DNA from: Candidatus Obscuribacterales bacterium
GTDB lineage: Bacteria > Cyanobacteriota > Vampirovibrionia > Obscuribacterales > Obscuribacteraceae
Assembly (NCBI GenBank): GCA_019744775.1
Contig: JAIETZ010000001.1
Span: forward strand, 62,001-126,000
Length of the DNA: 64,000 nt
Direction: 5' to 3'
The notes under the pieces were generated by a model, which did no database searches, was not told the origin of the DNA, and was given only the letters and a program-made list of their open reading frames with translations. Each line of letters begins with the position of its first letter. The first letter of the stretch is position 1. Shown here in pieces: positions 43,728 to 53,240 of the stretch. The position numbers and the translations under genes are program-made.

Positions 43728-44773
43728 AGACTATGGTTTCAAGCATAGAACTTAAATTCGAACCACTGATTTTGGAAACAGCTCATCCATTTGGTATTTC
43801 TTATGGAACATCCAAAACAACAGAAAATATTCTCGTTCGTTTGCGCTGGCAGGAATTCGAAGGTCTAGGTGAAGCAGCTCCCGTCTCGTACCACAATGAG
43901 AGTCTGGCAACTGTCAATGCTGTTTTAAAAACCTGGCAAGACGCAGATATCTTAGGCAATGATCCGTTTGCTATTGCCGACATTGCTCAGCGTCTGGATA
44001 AATCAATCGCCGGCAATGCTTCAGCTAAAGCAGCTGTAGAAATGGCCATGCATGATCTAGCCGGCAAGATAGCCGGACAGCCTATATATAAGATGCTTGG
44101 ACTTTCCCAATTGAAAGCACCGATGACTGATTTCACAATTGGAATCGACAGCTTGGATGTTGTGGAAAAGAAAACAGCCGAAGCCGTTGAAGCGGGCTAT
44201 AAAATGCTCAAAGTTAAACAAGGCACTGATTACGACAAAGAGATAATCAAGCGCGTACGCAAGTTGGCGCCCAATTTACCGTTACGAGTAGACGCCAATG
44301 GTGCCTGGACGGTAAAACAAGCTATTCACATGTCGCATTTTCTTGCCGAGCACAATATCCAGTTCATTGAACAACCACTACCCAAGTACGCGCCTGTTGA
44401 AGAGTTTCGCCTAGTGCGCGAAAACTCGCCTGTTCCAATCTTTTCAGACGAGAGTATTTGCCGCGCCAATGATGTTGCTCGCTTTGCCGGTGCAATCGAT
44501 GGCGTAGTTGTGAAATTGGCCAAAACAGGCGGTCTTTTAGAAGCGCTGAAAGTTATCCATACGGCACGCGCTCATTCAATGCAAATCATGTTTGGTTGCA
44601 TGATCGAATCATCAATTGGTGTAACAGCAGCGGCTCAACTTGCCGGACTTGTTGATTATCTCGATCTCGATGGTGCACTCTTGTTGGCTCACGATCCTTA
44701 TCTAGGAGCTGAGTATTGCGATGGTTACCTGAAACTATCCGACAGACCCGGACTTGGTGTAATTCCTCGCTAA
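43724..44773 (+). CDS. Enolase-superfamily epimerase/racemase (DgcA- or YcjG/YkfB-like)
   Basis: The 349-residue enzyme has the muconate-lactonizing-type barrel with K163-x-K165, the metal ligands D190, E216, D242 and the second base K264 (K-L-A-K-T-G-G). This is the full set of the L-Ala-D/L-Glu epimerase and N-acyl amino-acid racemase group. Beside DUF1611, N-acetyl-D-glutamate racemase (DgcA) is the likelier function; dipeptide epimerisation in peptidoglycan recycling is the alternative. It starts with GTG in the four-base overlap; ATG at 43733 is another option. Confidence 0.85.
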   Translation: MKTMVSSIELKFEPLILETAHPFGISYGTSKTTENILVRLRWQEFEGLGEAAPVSYHNESLATVNAVLKTWQDADILGNDPFAIADIAQRLDKSIAGNASAKAAVEMAMHDLAGKIAGQPIYKMLGLSQLKAPMTDFTIGIDSLDVVEKKTAEAVEAGYKMLKVKQGTDYDKEIIKRVRKLAPNLPLRVDANGAWTVKQAIHMSHFLAEHNIQFIEQPLPKYAPVEEFRLVRENSPVPIFSDESICRANDVARFAGAIDGVVVKLAKTGGLLEALKVIHTARAHSMQIMFGCMIESSIGVTAAAQLAGLVDYLDLDGALLLAHDPYLGAEYCDGYLKLSDRPGLGVIPR

Positions 44774-44775
44774 AA

Positions 44776-44797
44776 GGCGCATGCACCACCCCTACAA
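44776..44797 (+). repeat. Degenerate copy of a GGCGCAT...CCCCTACAA repeat
   Basis: GGCGCAT followed by GCACCACCCCTACAA begins two bases after the epimerase stop. It resembles the intact hairpin repeat at 53119-53144, which carries a perfect palindrome before the same CCCCTACAA end, but here the right arm is broken. Confidence 0.4.
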
Positions 44798-44824
44798 ACA
44801 AACATTTTGCTGTAAAGGAAAAAC

Positions 44825-45319
44825 ATGTCTAAAAAACCGGCTCTTATCATAGGCATACTCTGCATCATTGTCGGGGTAATCGGGGTAGTCATCCAAATAT
44901 TTGGCGACTCAGGTCATGGACCAGAAATGGGACACATGCAGACTGAGGGCAAGGACTTAGTGCAATGGCAGACTCCGGAGACTTTTGCAAAAATGTCCGG
45001 CACACCGGTAAAGCCAGTTTTGTATGATTTCTCGGCAGTTTGGTGCGGACCATGCAAGAGGCTAGCAAATGATGTCTTCGGTGATGCGGAAACCGCCACT
45101 TTCATCAATAACAACTTCACGCCGGTGCAAGTAATGGAACCAGATGGTTTTGCTCCGCAATCAGTCAAAGATATGCAGAACAAATTCGGCATCACAGGAT
45201 TTCCCACACTTATCGTGCAAGGCAAAAGCAAAGATCAAATGCGTTCGATTGTCGGCTATCCAGGTAAATATGCCACGATAGACTTTCTCAAGCAGTCGCT
45301 GACAGAAGTACAACAGTAA
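44825..45319 (+). CDS. Membrane-anchored thioredoxin-like protein
   Basis: The 164-residue protein has an N-terminal transmembrane helix (about 6-26), then a thioredoxin fold with W-C-G-P-C-K (C74, C77) and the cis-Pro in G-F-P-T-L. The active site faces the exterior. It probably reduces or shuffles disulfides of exported proteins, like DsbD-tail or TlpA-type proteins; no partner is adjacent except a secreted parvulin on the other strand. Confidence 0.88.
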   Translation: MSKKPALIIGILCIIVGVIGVVIQIFGDSGHGPEMGHMQTEGKDLVQWQTPETFAKMSGTPVKPVLYDFSAVWCGPCKRLANDVFGDAETATFINNNFTPVQVMEPDGFAPQSVKDMQNKFGITGFPTLIVQGKSKDQMRSIVGYPGKYATIDFLKQSLTEVQQ

Positions 45320-45327
45320 GGAAGTTT

Positions 45328-46752
45328 CTATTGCGGATTTGGCACTGCCTGCTCTGTGGCAGGGATTGGACCAGTCGGTGCAACTGTTGACGTTTCGCCA
45401 GGCTTTGCACCCGGTGGCAGCGCGCCTAATTTCGTCTGATCAGCAAGTAGTGCCTGGAACTCAGGTGCAAATTCAATTTTTGCTGTCTTGCGCTGATCTT
45501 CCAACCATTTGGTTACGTATTCGCCACCTTTTGCCATGACGATATTTGCTTTCAAGTATTCGCGCACATCAGCCATTGGTGCCGGTCCTGCCGGTTCGTG
45601 ACCTGTAACCTTCATGATGTGAAAACCAATAGGATCTTGCAACATCTGCGGCATTACTTCTCCGGCTTTCATTTTCCAGAGGATGTCGGCGATTTCTTTC
45701 GGCAACTGTGACTTTTGACGATAGCCAATGTCACCACCTGAACGTGTCTTTTGCGCACGGGGATCATTTGCATTGGCCAACTGGGCAAAACTTGCGCCGG
45801 ATTTTGCCTGCACCATTACCGTCTCCGCCTTAGACTTTTGCTGCTGAAGCACTTGCGCCGCACCTTGCTCGACTTGAGCTTCCGTCCAAGTCGGCTGCGC
45901 ACGCTTCACTTGTGTCTTCAGGCTCATGATAGGACCATTGTCCTGCATCGGGGCCGGAATAATAATTTCACTCAAGCGAATGCGCTCAGGCATTTGAAAC
46001 ACTTTTAGATTCTTGTTGTAGAGCTCACGAATCTCATCGTTGCTTACTGGCGCTTTCTGACGCAAGCGATCGATGTACAAGGTAATCACTTCTTGCTTGA
46101 GAAGTTCTTTGTTCAATTCGTCTTTCGTAAAGCCCGTCAATTGCGCAATTTGATTGTAATTCGGCGTTTTCTTAAACTGGCTGAATTGATTATTCGCCTT
46201 GCGCACTAATCCGGCATTACGCCCTGCATCATAAAGCATCTGACGATTGACCAACTCATTGAAAAATGTTTGCTGCAAAACTATTTCAGCAGCTTTGAAT
46301 GCCAAACCCACATCAAGAATTTGTTTATCGAAATCAGCTTGCGTTAGTTTGTTTTCGCGCAAATAACGCTCAAACGATTTTGCATCAGCTGCTTTATTCT
46401 GACGAGCAAGAGAAATAAGTCTTGTCTTTTCGCCCTCTGTAAGAGTCAATCCATTCTTCTTGGCGCTCTCAAGCAAGCCCGCGCGCATCTGTGGATTGGA
46501 CGAGACTGCCGCTTGCAACTGAATCTCTTCCAACTTAAATCCACGGCGATAATCGTCCACAGTAATTGGCGAACCAGCTACTTTGCAGATAAGTGTCGTG
46601 CCGGACATCTTTGCCAGATCCAATTTGGGAGTCGCAGTCGCTGCCGCTTTCTTTTCCTCAACAGGTTTAGCTGTTTTCTCAGGGGCTTTCGAGCAACTGG
46701 TCAAGGAGACCAAACAAAGAGAAATGGCAAGCAAAGCTACGTGTCGTTTCAT
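45328..46752 (-). CDS. Parvulin-type peptidyl-prolyl isomerase lipoprotein (PrsA/SurA-like)
   Basis: The 474-residue lipoprotein has a lipobox (L-T-S-C) and a long helical SurA_N-like chaperone region (about 50-250). A parvulin domain follows (about 330-420), with S-x-D/G-G-D-I-G-Y, L-P-K-E-I-A-D-I-L-W and G-F-H-I-M-K-V. The C-terminal tail is Ala/Pro-rich. It likely folds exported proteins at the membrane surface. It is convergent with the thioredoxin-like gene. Confidence 0.88.
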   Translation of the reverse strand: MKRHVALLAISLCLVSLTSCSKAPEKTAKPVEEKKAAATATPKLDLAKMSGTTLICKVAGSPITVDDYRRGFKLEEIQLQAAVSSNPQMRAGLLESAKKNGLTLTEGEKTRLISLARQNKAADAKSFERYLRENKLTQADFDKQILDVGLAFKAAEIVLQQTFFNELVNRQMLYDAGRNAGLVRKANNQFSQFKKTPNYNQIAQLTGFTKDELNKELLKQEVITLYIDRLRQKAPVSNDEIRELYNKNLKVFQMPERIRLSEIIIPAPMQDNGPIMSLKTQVKRAQPTWTEAQVEQGAAQVLQQQKSKAETVMVQAKSGASFAQLANANDPRAQKTRSGGDIGYRQKSQLPKEIADILWKMKAGEVMPQMLQDPIGFHIMKVTGHEPAGPAPMADVREYLKANIVMAKGGEYVTKWLEDQRKTAKIEFAPEFQALLADQTKLGALPPGAKPGETSTVAPTGPIPATEQAVPNPQ

Positions 46753-46782
46753 TCCAGTATCCTAGAGTAGTAAATCCGGCAT

Positions 46783-49700
46783 TTACGCCGCAGACGGCGA
46801 ACTATGCCCAACCATAGCACTTAATAGTTCTTCTAGCAAATCCAGCTGTTCAGCAGGCGTCATATCTTGTGTGCGGACCAAAATATATGGCGAAGAACCA
46901 TGACCACCTGCCGAACCAGGTTTATAAGTGGTGCGCGTTGCCAGGTGCTTGGGCAAGCGATTTTGAATTGCCAGCCATGCTTGCAAGCGGAAATCAACAG
47001 CCAGACGCGAGCCCGAACCCATAGGATCAGGTTTGACTGAACTTACATTAGCCTTGCTTGCCTTGAGACGAAGCCTGACAACTGCTACCAGCTGTTGCGT
47101 TTCAACAGGCAATGCACCAAATCTATCTCGCCATTCTTCAGTGAGTATGACGAGCTCACGCTCAGATTTCACGTCGGCCAGACGCTTGTACTCAATAATC
47201 TTTTGGTCAGCATCAGCCATGTACGATTCCGGAATAAAGGCTGTGACGTTGATATCAATTTGAGTATCCAGATCGCCTGCGGTTTCTTCGCCCTTCAATT
47301 CAGCAACCGACTCTTCAAGCATCTTGCAATACAAATCGAAACCGATTGCCACCATGTGACCATGTTGCTCAGCGCCGAGGATATTTCCCACACCGCGAAT
47401 TTCCATGTCTCGCAAGGCAATTTGATAACCGGATCCTAAATGGGTCAGCTCACGAATAGCTTTCAATCTGCTTTGAGCAGTTTCGGAAAGTACTTTGTTC
47501 CCTCTGAAAAGACAATAAGCATAAGCCTGTACATCTGATCTGCCGACACGTCCACGCAACTGGTACATCTGCGCCAGTCCTAGTTTGTCGGCTTCATCAA
47601 CGATGATTGTATTGACGTTAGGAATATCCAATCCGGATTCAATAATTGTCGTACAAACAAGAATGTCCGTTTGATGCGCGTAAAAATCAAGCATCACCGC
47701 CTCCAGATCGCGCTCATTCATTTGTCCATGACCAATAGCAATTCGTGCTTCCGGAACAAGTTCTTTAACTTCCAGTGCAACATTTTCAATTGTCTCAACT
47801 CTATTGTGGACAACATAGACCTGCCCGCCTCTTTCCAATTCGTGAAGAATAGCAGTGCGCAATAATGCCGGTTTGTATTCACCGACAAATGTCTTAATCG
47901 GCGCTCTATTTACAGGTGGCGTGTGAATGAGCGACATATCGCGCGCACCGGATAGGGCCATATACAGAGTTCTTGGAATTGGCGTTGCCGACATGGTCAA
48001 GACATCAACCATGACGCGCAAATGCTTGAGCTTTTCTTTGTGGGCAACACCAAAACGCTGTTCTTCATCGATGACCACAAGACCGAGATCTTTGAAAGCA
48101 ATATCTTTTTGCAACAGTCTATGTGTGCCGACAACCACATCGCACTCACCGACAGCCAGGCGCTGAATTACTTCACGCTGTTCTTTTGCCGTGCGGAATC
48201 GGCTGAGCAAACCAACCTTTATTGGATAAGCCGCAAATCTTTCTACAAGAGTATTGAAGTGTTGTTGCGCCAGAATTGTCGTCGGCACAAGCACTGCCGC
48301 TTGCTTGCCGGACATTACCATCTTGAAGATTGCCCGAACGGCAACTTCTGTCTTGCCGAAGCCGACATCTCCACAGATCAGGCGATCCATTGGTTTGTTG
48401 GATTCGAGATCCTTTTTACTGTCGACAATTGCTTGCCATTGATCAGGTGTTTCCTCAAATGGAAATGCTTCTTCCATTTCATACTGCCAGGGCGTATCCG
48501 GCGGGCAAGCGAAGCCTTCTTGCTTGGCGCGTACCGCATACAGGTTGGTCAAGTCCTCAGCAACCTGCTTAATTGAACGCTTAACGCGTCTCTTGGTTGA
48601 TTCCCACTCGGCACCACCCATTCTCGATAAACGAGGCGCAACGCCGCCTGCTCCACGATAACGGGAAAGCAAGTTGACTTGATCAACAGGCACATAAAGT
48701 CTGTCGTCACCAGCGTATTGAATAGAGAGAAACTCACGCTCTTGTCCATCGAGAGAAACTCTTTCAATGCCGACAAACTCGCCTATGCCCTGCTTAGCAT
48801 GCACCACAAAATCGCCGACTTTTAAGTCAGTGACTGAGTAAAAACGTTCATGAGTTTTGTCGGCAACCGGCCGTCTATAGGTTGTTGGTTTTCTCTTGAC
48901 GCCAAACAACTCTGCTTCTGTTACAGAGACAATTTTTACATCGTCTAAACGAAACGCACCAACAAAGCCTTGTCGTGTTACCCACACTTCATTTTGGTCA
49001 ACAACATAGGGAGTGCCTAACGAATCTACTTTAGGCTCTTGTGGCGCTTCTAATTTGCCGTTGCCGTCACCGGATTCAAAAGCACTCTTGCCGTCATGGC
49101 TTAAATCATGACCGGCCACGTAAGAGGCAGGACAATCCCACTCTTTCAATAAACCAAGCACCCGCTGAGCTTGATCGGAAGTGACAATTACGCGATATCC
49201 CTCACGGCGCCAATGACGCACCTTTTCTACAAACTGCGGAATCTGCCCGTTGAAACGCTCAATGCCGTGACAAGCAAAATTAACCGAGTCAACTTGTTCA
49301 CCATCTTCACCAAATGTCGGCATCGAACTTATGAAGGCTCTTTGCTGAGCCTTGAAAGTCTCTACTATCTCATTGACCTTAGGATGCAACAAACGCGGCA
49401 ACGGCAATAATCTGCCGGCGGCAAGTCCCTCATCAAGCGCATCTTCAAGCTTTTGTTCATAGCTCAACAACGACTGAGAAACAGTTTCCCATTCATCGGT
49501 AAAGACAAGCGCATCTTCAGGAACATAATCGAGGATAGTAGCAAAATGTTCATGGATAAAAGGCGCGTAGTATTCAGTGCCTTCCGTGTATTGTCCAGCT
49601 TCAATGGCCAATACGTCGTTTTCAACTACAGTACGCAAAGTATCGAACGCTTCGTCAGACAAAGTCTCGCCGGCCTTGTCGACTGCCTTTCGCAAAACAG

Positions 49701-50436
49701 CTGCAATATTTTCATTGTCGGACAAAACAACCCACCAGCGCGGCGGTACCAGTACTGATTGCAATTCATCATGCGAACGTTGGCTTTCAACATTGAATGT
49801 ACGAATTGATTCAACTTCGTCACCAAACAACTCAATTCTTACAGGCGATCCAAATGACGGAAAAATATCTACGATGTCGCCACGAACGCTAAATTCACCA
49901 CGAACACTAACCAGATGCTCTCTGGTATAGCCAAGCTTCACTAAATGTTCGGCTAATTTCTGAGACTCAATGCTCAATCCAACATTTAGAGAAAGTGTTT
50001 CTCTGGACAAAGTGTCCTTATCAAGCACTCTCTGCATAAGTGCTCTGGCAGGCAATACAACAAATGATGTTTTATCTTCACTGCGCAACAAGTGCTGCAA
50101 CACTTCCATCTGTTGAGCTGTAGTATCCGGGCTGCTGGCTACTTGTTCATAAGGCGAAATTTCCGACGCCGGATAGAAGTAGACAGGATATCGGCTAAAG
50201 TTACTTAATTCTTGATAGTAGCGAGCCGCTTCATGGTTGTCTGATGTCACTAAAAAGAACGGACGCTTAATCTGGTTGTGCAAAAGCGCCAGAACCAAAG
50301 ACTTCGCAGAATCAGTTAAACCGGTAATTGTCAGTTCCGCCATCGCCTTTCTAGCAGTGCGCGCAATTAGTCGCGCATACTGGCTGGAATCAGTAAAACG
50401 TTGCCTGAGTGAGTTAGATAGAAGGCTTTCTGTCAT
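46783..50436 (-). CDS. mfd: Transcription-repair coupling factor Mfd
   Basis: Mfd removes RNA polymerase stalled at DNA damage and recruits UvrABC. The 1217-residue protein has UvrB-like N-terminal domains, the RNA polymerase-interacting domain (with V-G-D-F-V-V-H-x-K-Q-G-I-G-x-F) and the superfamily 2 translocase core: Walker A G-D-V-G-F-G-K-T, D-E-E-Q-R-F-G, and the RecG-like G-R-V-G-R-S. A TRCF C-terminal domain completes it. The length is slightly above the usual 1150. It is divergent from a TPR gene across 151 bases that contain two short hairpins (50468-50482 and 50506-50519). Confidence 0.96.
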   Translation of the reverse strand: MTESLLSNSLRQRFTDSSQYARLIARTARKAMAELTITGLTDSAKSLVLALLHNQIKRPFFLVTSDNHEAARYYQELSNFSRYPVYFYPASEISPYEQVASSPDTTAQQMEVLQHLLRSEDKTSFVVLPARALMQRVLDKDTLSRETLSLNVGLSIESQKLAEHLVKLGYTREHLVSVRGEFSVRGDIVDIFPSFGSPVRIELFGDEVESIRTFNVESQRSHDELQSVLVPPRWWVVLSDNENIAAVLRKAVDKAGETLSDEAFDTLRTVVENDVLAIEAGQYTEGTEYYAPFIHEHFATILDYVPEDALVFTDEWETVSQSLLSYEQKLEDALDEGLAAGRLLPLPRLLHPKVNEIVETFKAQQRAFISSMPTFGEDGEQVDSVNFACHGIERFNGQIPQFVEKVRHWRREGYRVIVTSDQAQRVLGLLKEWDCPASYVAGHDLSHDGKSAFESGDGNGKLEAPQEPKVDSLGTPYVVDQNEVWVTRQGFVGAFRLDDVKIVSVTEAELFGVKRKPTTYRRPVADKTHERFYSVTDLKVGDFVVHAKQGIGEFVGIERVSLDGQEREFLSIQYAGDDRLYVPVDQVNLLSRYRGAGGVAPRLSRMGGAEWESTKRRVKRSIKQVAEDLTNLYAVRAKQEGFACPPDTPWQYEMEEAFPFEETPDQWQAIVDSKKDLESNKPMDRLICGDVGFGKTEVAVRAIFKMVMSGKQAAVLVPTTILAQQHFNTLVERFAAYPIKVGLLSRFRTAKEQREVIQRLAVGECDVVVGTHRLLQKDIAFKDLGLVVIDEEQRFGVAHKEKLKHLRVMVDVLTMSATPIPRTLYMALSGARDMSLIHTPPVNRAPIKTFVGEYKPALLRTAILHELERGGQVYVVHNRVETIENVALEVKELVPEARIAIGHGQMNERDLEAVMLDFYAHQTDILVCTTIIESGLDIPNVNTIIVDEADKLGLAQMYQLRGRVGRSDVQAYAYCLFRGNKVLSETAQSRLKAIRELTHLGSGYQIALRDMEIRGVGNILGAEQHGHMVAIGFDLYCKMLEESVAELKGEETAGDLDTQIDINVTAFIPESYMADADQKIIEYKRLADVKSERELVILTEEWRDRFGALPVETQQLVAVVRLRLKASKANVSSVKPDPMGSGSRLAVDFRLQAWLAIQNRLPKHLATRTTYKPGSAGGHGSSPYILVRTQDMTPAEQLDLLEELLSAMVGHSSPSAA

Positions 50437-50587
50437 CAGTTGGAATTAAAGGACACAAATCCCCCACCTCGGATAGACCGAGCCGGTAGGTATTATTGGT
50501 TTAGCCCCGAAAAATCGGGATCTTATGATCCTAGCACAGCCCATCACCCTCTTCCACAGCTGTTAAGCAAGCTGTTAAGATAGAGCC

Positions 50588-51907
50588 GTGAATAGGGCTT
50601 CCTTACTAGTTTTAAGTCTCATAGTTTCCAGCTCATATTGTTCGGTATGGGCTGGCGAATATTCACCGGAAGTAGCCCGTTTTCTAAACGAAGGGGACGC
50701 TCTGTTGCGCCAAGGCAAGATAGGCGCTGCTCGCCAGGATTTTGAAGATGCTCTTAAGGCAAATCCAAATTGCCCTGAAGCCCACGACGGCATAGGACGC
50801 TGTTTTTTAAGAGATGGTACCCTGGACAGAGCGGCTACCGAATTCCGTGCGGCGCTCAAACTTGATCCATTGAATGTGCCCAGTTTAAATAACTTGGCTA
50901 ACGTTCTTTATCATCAGTCCAAATACGACGAAGCTATCGTGTTTTACGAACAAGCACTGAAAATCTGTCATAACAATGATCCGGAAATTTTGACTAATCT
51001 AGCCAATGCTCAGAGATCAAAAGGCAATAATACTGAGGCTATCGCCAACTATCGATTGGCTATTAAGAACAGACCCGATTTTCTTGACGCATACAACAAT
51101 CTTGCCTTGGCTCTATACGACGAAGGCAAATACCCGGATGCATTGGCAGCAATTCGACAAGCGTTGAAAATAGACGGACAATGCGCTGACGCTTATTACA
51201 ATCTGGCACTAATTCATCGCGCCACAGGCAATTTCACTGCCGCGCGTGAAGCAGCAAATGAATCTTTGAAGTACGAGAAAAATCCGGAATTTGCTGAAAG
51301 CACAAAGCAATTGGTAGACAAACTCAATCAGGTAGAAGTTGCCTACGGAAATTTGGAAAAAGGTACAGGACATATTCGTCAGGGACAGTGGGACAAAGCA
51401 GAAGAGTCTCTCAAAGCCGCTTCGCCGTTGCCCGAAAGACAAAAGACAATAGCCTTAAACAATTTGGGCATCGCTCTCTTTCGCCAACATTTGTTCAAGG
51501 ATGCCGCCCAGACATTTGAACGAGCAATTGCTGCAGGGCACGGCAATAAGGCACAAGCAAACTTCAACCTGGGACAAGCGCGTCTCTATGACGGCAACAA
51601 AGCCGGTGCTAAAGCAGCTTTTCAAAAGGCGATTGCCGAATCAAACGGGAAGCACGCCCTTGCCCATAATTTACTGGGTGTGATGTATAAACACGAAAAC
51701 AATCTGCAAGCGGCAATTAAAGAATACGAAACGGCATTGGCGGTTGGCGCACCACCTGTGGTGCATTACAATCTCGGTCTCGCTCTTCAACAAGCAGGCG
51801 TCTACAGTGAGGCAATTAAGCACTACGAGGCTTACCTGAAAAAGGCGCCCCACGGTCTCAATGCCGCCTCGGCCAGGCAGGAAATTCAGATTATTGAATC
51901 TCAATGA
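50588..51907 (+). CDS. Exported TPR-repeat protein
   Basis: The 439-residue protein has a signal peptide (about 1-22) and about ten tetratricopeptide repeats of regular 34-residue spacing (A-x-x-x-x-x-A-L-K-x-x-P/N-x-x-x-x-x-x-x-N-L-A). TPRs bind other proteins; no other domain is visible. It is one of three large exported TPR genes in this window. A separate partner cannot be named from context. Confidence 0.85.
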   Translation: MNRASLLVLSLIVSSSYCSVWAGEYSPEVARFLNEGDALLRQGKIGAARQDFEDALKANPNCPEAHDGIGRCFLRDGTLDRAATEFRAALKLDPLNVPSLNNLANVLYHQSKYDEAIVFYEQALKICHNNDPEILTNLANAQRSKGNNTEAIANYRLAIKNRPDFLDAYNNLALALYDEGKYPDALAAIRQALKIDGQCADAYYNLALIHRATGNFTAAREAANESLKYEKNPEFAESTKQLVDKLNQVEVAYGNLEKGTGHIRQGQWDKAEESLKAASPLPERQKTIALNNLGIALFRQHLFKDAAQTFERAIAAGHGNKAQANFNLGQARLYDGNKAGAKAAFQKAIAESNGKHALAHNLLGVMYKHENNLQAAIKEYETALAVGAPPVVHYNLGLALQQAGVYSEAIKHYEAYLKKAPHGLNAASARQEIQIIESQ

Positions 51908-51930
51908 AGCCGTTTAGCCGCCTGTGTCCG

Positions 51931-51939
51931 TGTTATGAT
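51931..51939 (+). promoter_or_regulatory. Extended -10 promoter candidate for mnmA
   Basis: TGTTATGAT (TGn-TATGAT) lies 44 bases before the mnmA start, in the same TATGATATTTC context as the rpmE promoter candidate. No clear -35 box is seen. Confidence 0.5.
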
Positions 51940-51982
51940 ATTTCCCTTGATAACCTCCCGCTAATCTGGCGGGGACAACAGC

Positions 51983-53116
51983 ATGGACACAAATCCCGAA
52001 ATAGCCCAAGTTCTCGAAGAATACTGCCAGGTTGCTAAAACAAAGCAGCCGTCCAAGCCTGCGCCCGGCAAAAAGCGGGTAGCTGTCTGTATGTCCGGCG
52101 GCGTCGATTCTTCAGCAACGGCACTTTTGCTGCAACAGGCAGGCTACGACGTAGTGGGAATGACCGGCTGGCTTATTAAGTCCGGCAGTCGCTGCTGCGA
52201 CACAGGCATGATTGATGCTGCTCGTGTTTGCGAGCAAATTGGTGTCGAACACCACGCAGTCGACTTGCGCGAATTGTTTAAGTCCCAAATTCTAGATGAA
52301 TTCCCTAAGTCTTATGCCGAAGGAAGGACACCTCTTCCCTGCAGTGTCTGCAACACAGTAATTAAATGGGGAGCCTTATACAACTACGGCAAAAAAATTC
52401 TGGGAGCAGATTACATAGCGACAGGACATTACGCAAGAATTGTCGAGACTGAATCAGGTGCAGCCCTTGCTCGCGCCAAAGATCCAAGCAAAGATCAGTC
52501 TTATGTATTGTGGGAATTAACCCCTGAACAATTGGCGAGTACTCTTCTACCTTTGGGCGAATATACAAAGGAAGAGATCCGCAAAATTGCCCAAGGATAT
52601 GGTTTAGCCTCGGCAAATCGCCCTGATAGCCAGGATCTTTGTTTCATCCCGGTAAATTCCACCATTCAAGAATATCTGAGCAATTTCCTGCCCGAGTCTC
52701 CTGGTCCAATCATTCACGCAGTAAGCGGAGCCAAACTGGGTGAACACAAAGGCACGCACAATTACACGATAGGACAACGACGCGGCTTGGGTATCTCGTC
52801 ACCTGATCCTCTTTATGTGACCAAAGTGGACCCAGCCAATAAAACAGTTTTTGTCGGTCCAAAAGAATGCCTTTTGGACTCAGAGCTGACTGCCTCCAAA
52901 GTTAACTGGATAGGCAAGTCACCAGATGAACCAATTGAAGCTCTAGTGAAGATTCGCTACAACAGCCCAACCGTCAAAGCAACAGTTCACCCCTTGACTT
53001 CTTCGCAAGTCCGGGTAATCTTTGCCGAACCTCAGCCGGCAGTCACGCCAGGGCAGGTTTTAGGCATTTACGATTTGAGCGATACCTATGTATTGGGCGG
53101 CGGTTGGATAGACTAA
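51983..53116 (+). CDS. mnmA: tRNA-specific 2-thiouridylase MnmA
   Basis: MnmA adds sulphur to U34 of tRNAs for Glu, Gln and Lys, using ATP. The 377-residue protein has S-G-G-V-D-S-S (about 38-44), the first catalytic Cys in C-S-V-C-N-T-V-I-K-W, and the second Cys in D-L-C-F-I. The N-terminus is about 30 residues longer than in E. coli. A palindromic repeat follows two bases after the stop. Confidence 0.94.
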   Translation: MDTNPEIAQVLEEYCQVAKTKQPSKPAPGKKRVAVCMSGGVDSSATALLLQQAGYDVVGMTGWLIKSGSRCCDTGMIDAARVCEQIGVEHHAVDLRELFKSQILDEFPKSYAEGRTPLPCSVCNTVIKWGALYNYGKKILGADYIATGHYARIVETESGAALARAKDPSKDQSYVLWELTPEQLASTLLPLGEYTKEEIRKIAQGYGLASANRPDSQDLCFIPVNSTIQEYLSNFLPESPGPIIHAVSGAKLGEHKGTHNYTIGQRRGLGISSPDPLYVTKVDPANKTVFVGPKECLLDSELTASKVNWIGKSPDEPIEALVKIRYNSPTVKATVHPLTSSQVRVIFAEPQPAVTPGQVLGIYDLSDTYVLGGGWID

Positions 53117-53118
53117 CC

Positions 53119-53144
53119 GGGCGCATACAATGCGCCCCTACAAC
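53119..53144 (+). repeat. Palindromic GGGCGCAT-ATGCGCCC repeat with CCCCTACAA end
   Basis: GGGCGCAT-ACA-ATGCGCCC (perfect 8-bp stem, three-base loop), followed by CTACAAC, begins two bases after the mnmA stop. It resembles hairpin repeats ending CCCCTAC found between genes in many bacteria. No T-run follows, so a terminator is unlikely. Confidence 0.55.
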
Positions 53145-53240
53145 GACTAAGAATCCGTGGATTAGATCACGCGGTTGTAAAGTTGCTCGCGCGTTATTAA
53201 GCCGATATAATCGAATTAGGGTCGGTTTTTGAGGCTGCAA

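Noticed and set aside
48022-48576. 184-codon + strand frame inside mfd
   Set aside because: It lies opposite the conserved Mfd translocase core and has no family signal.
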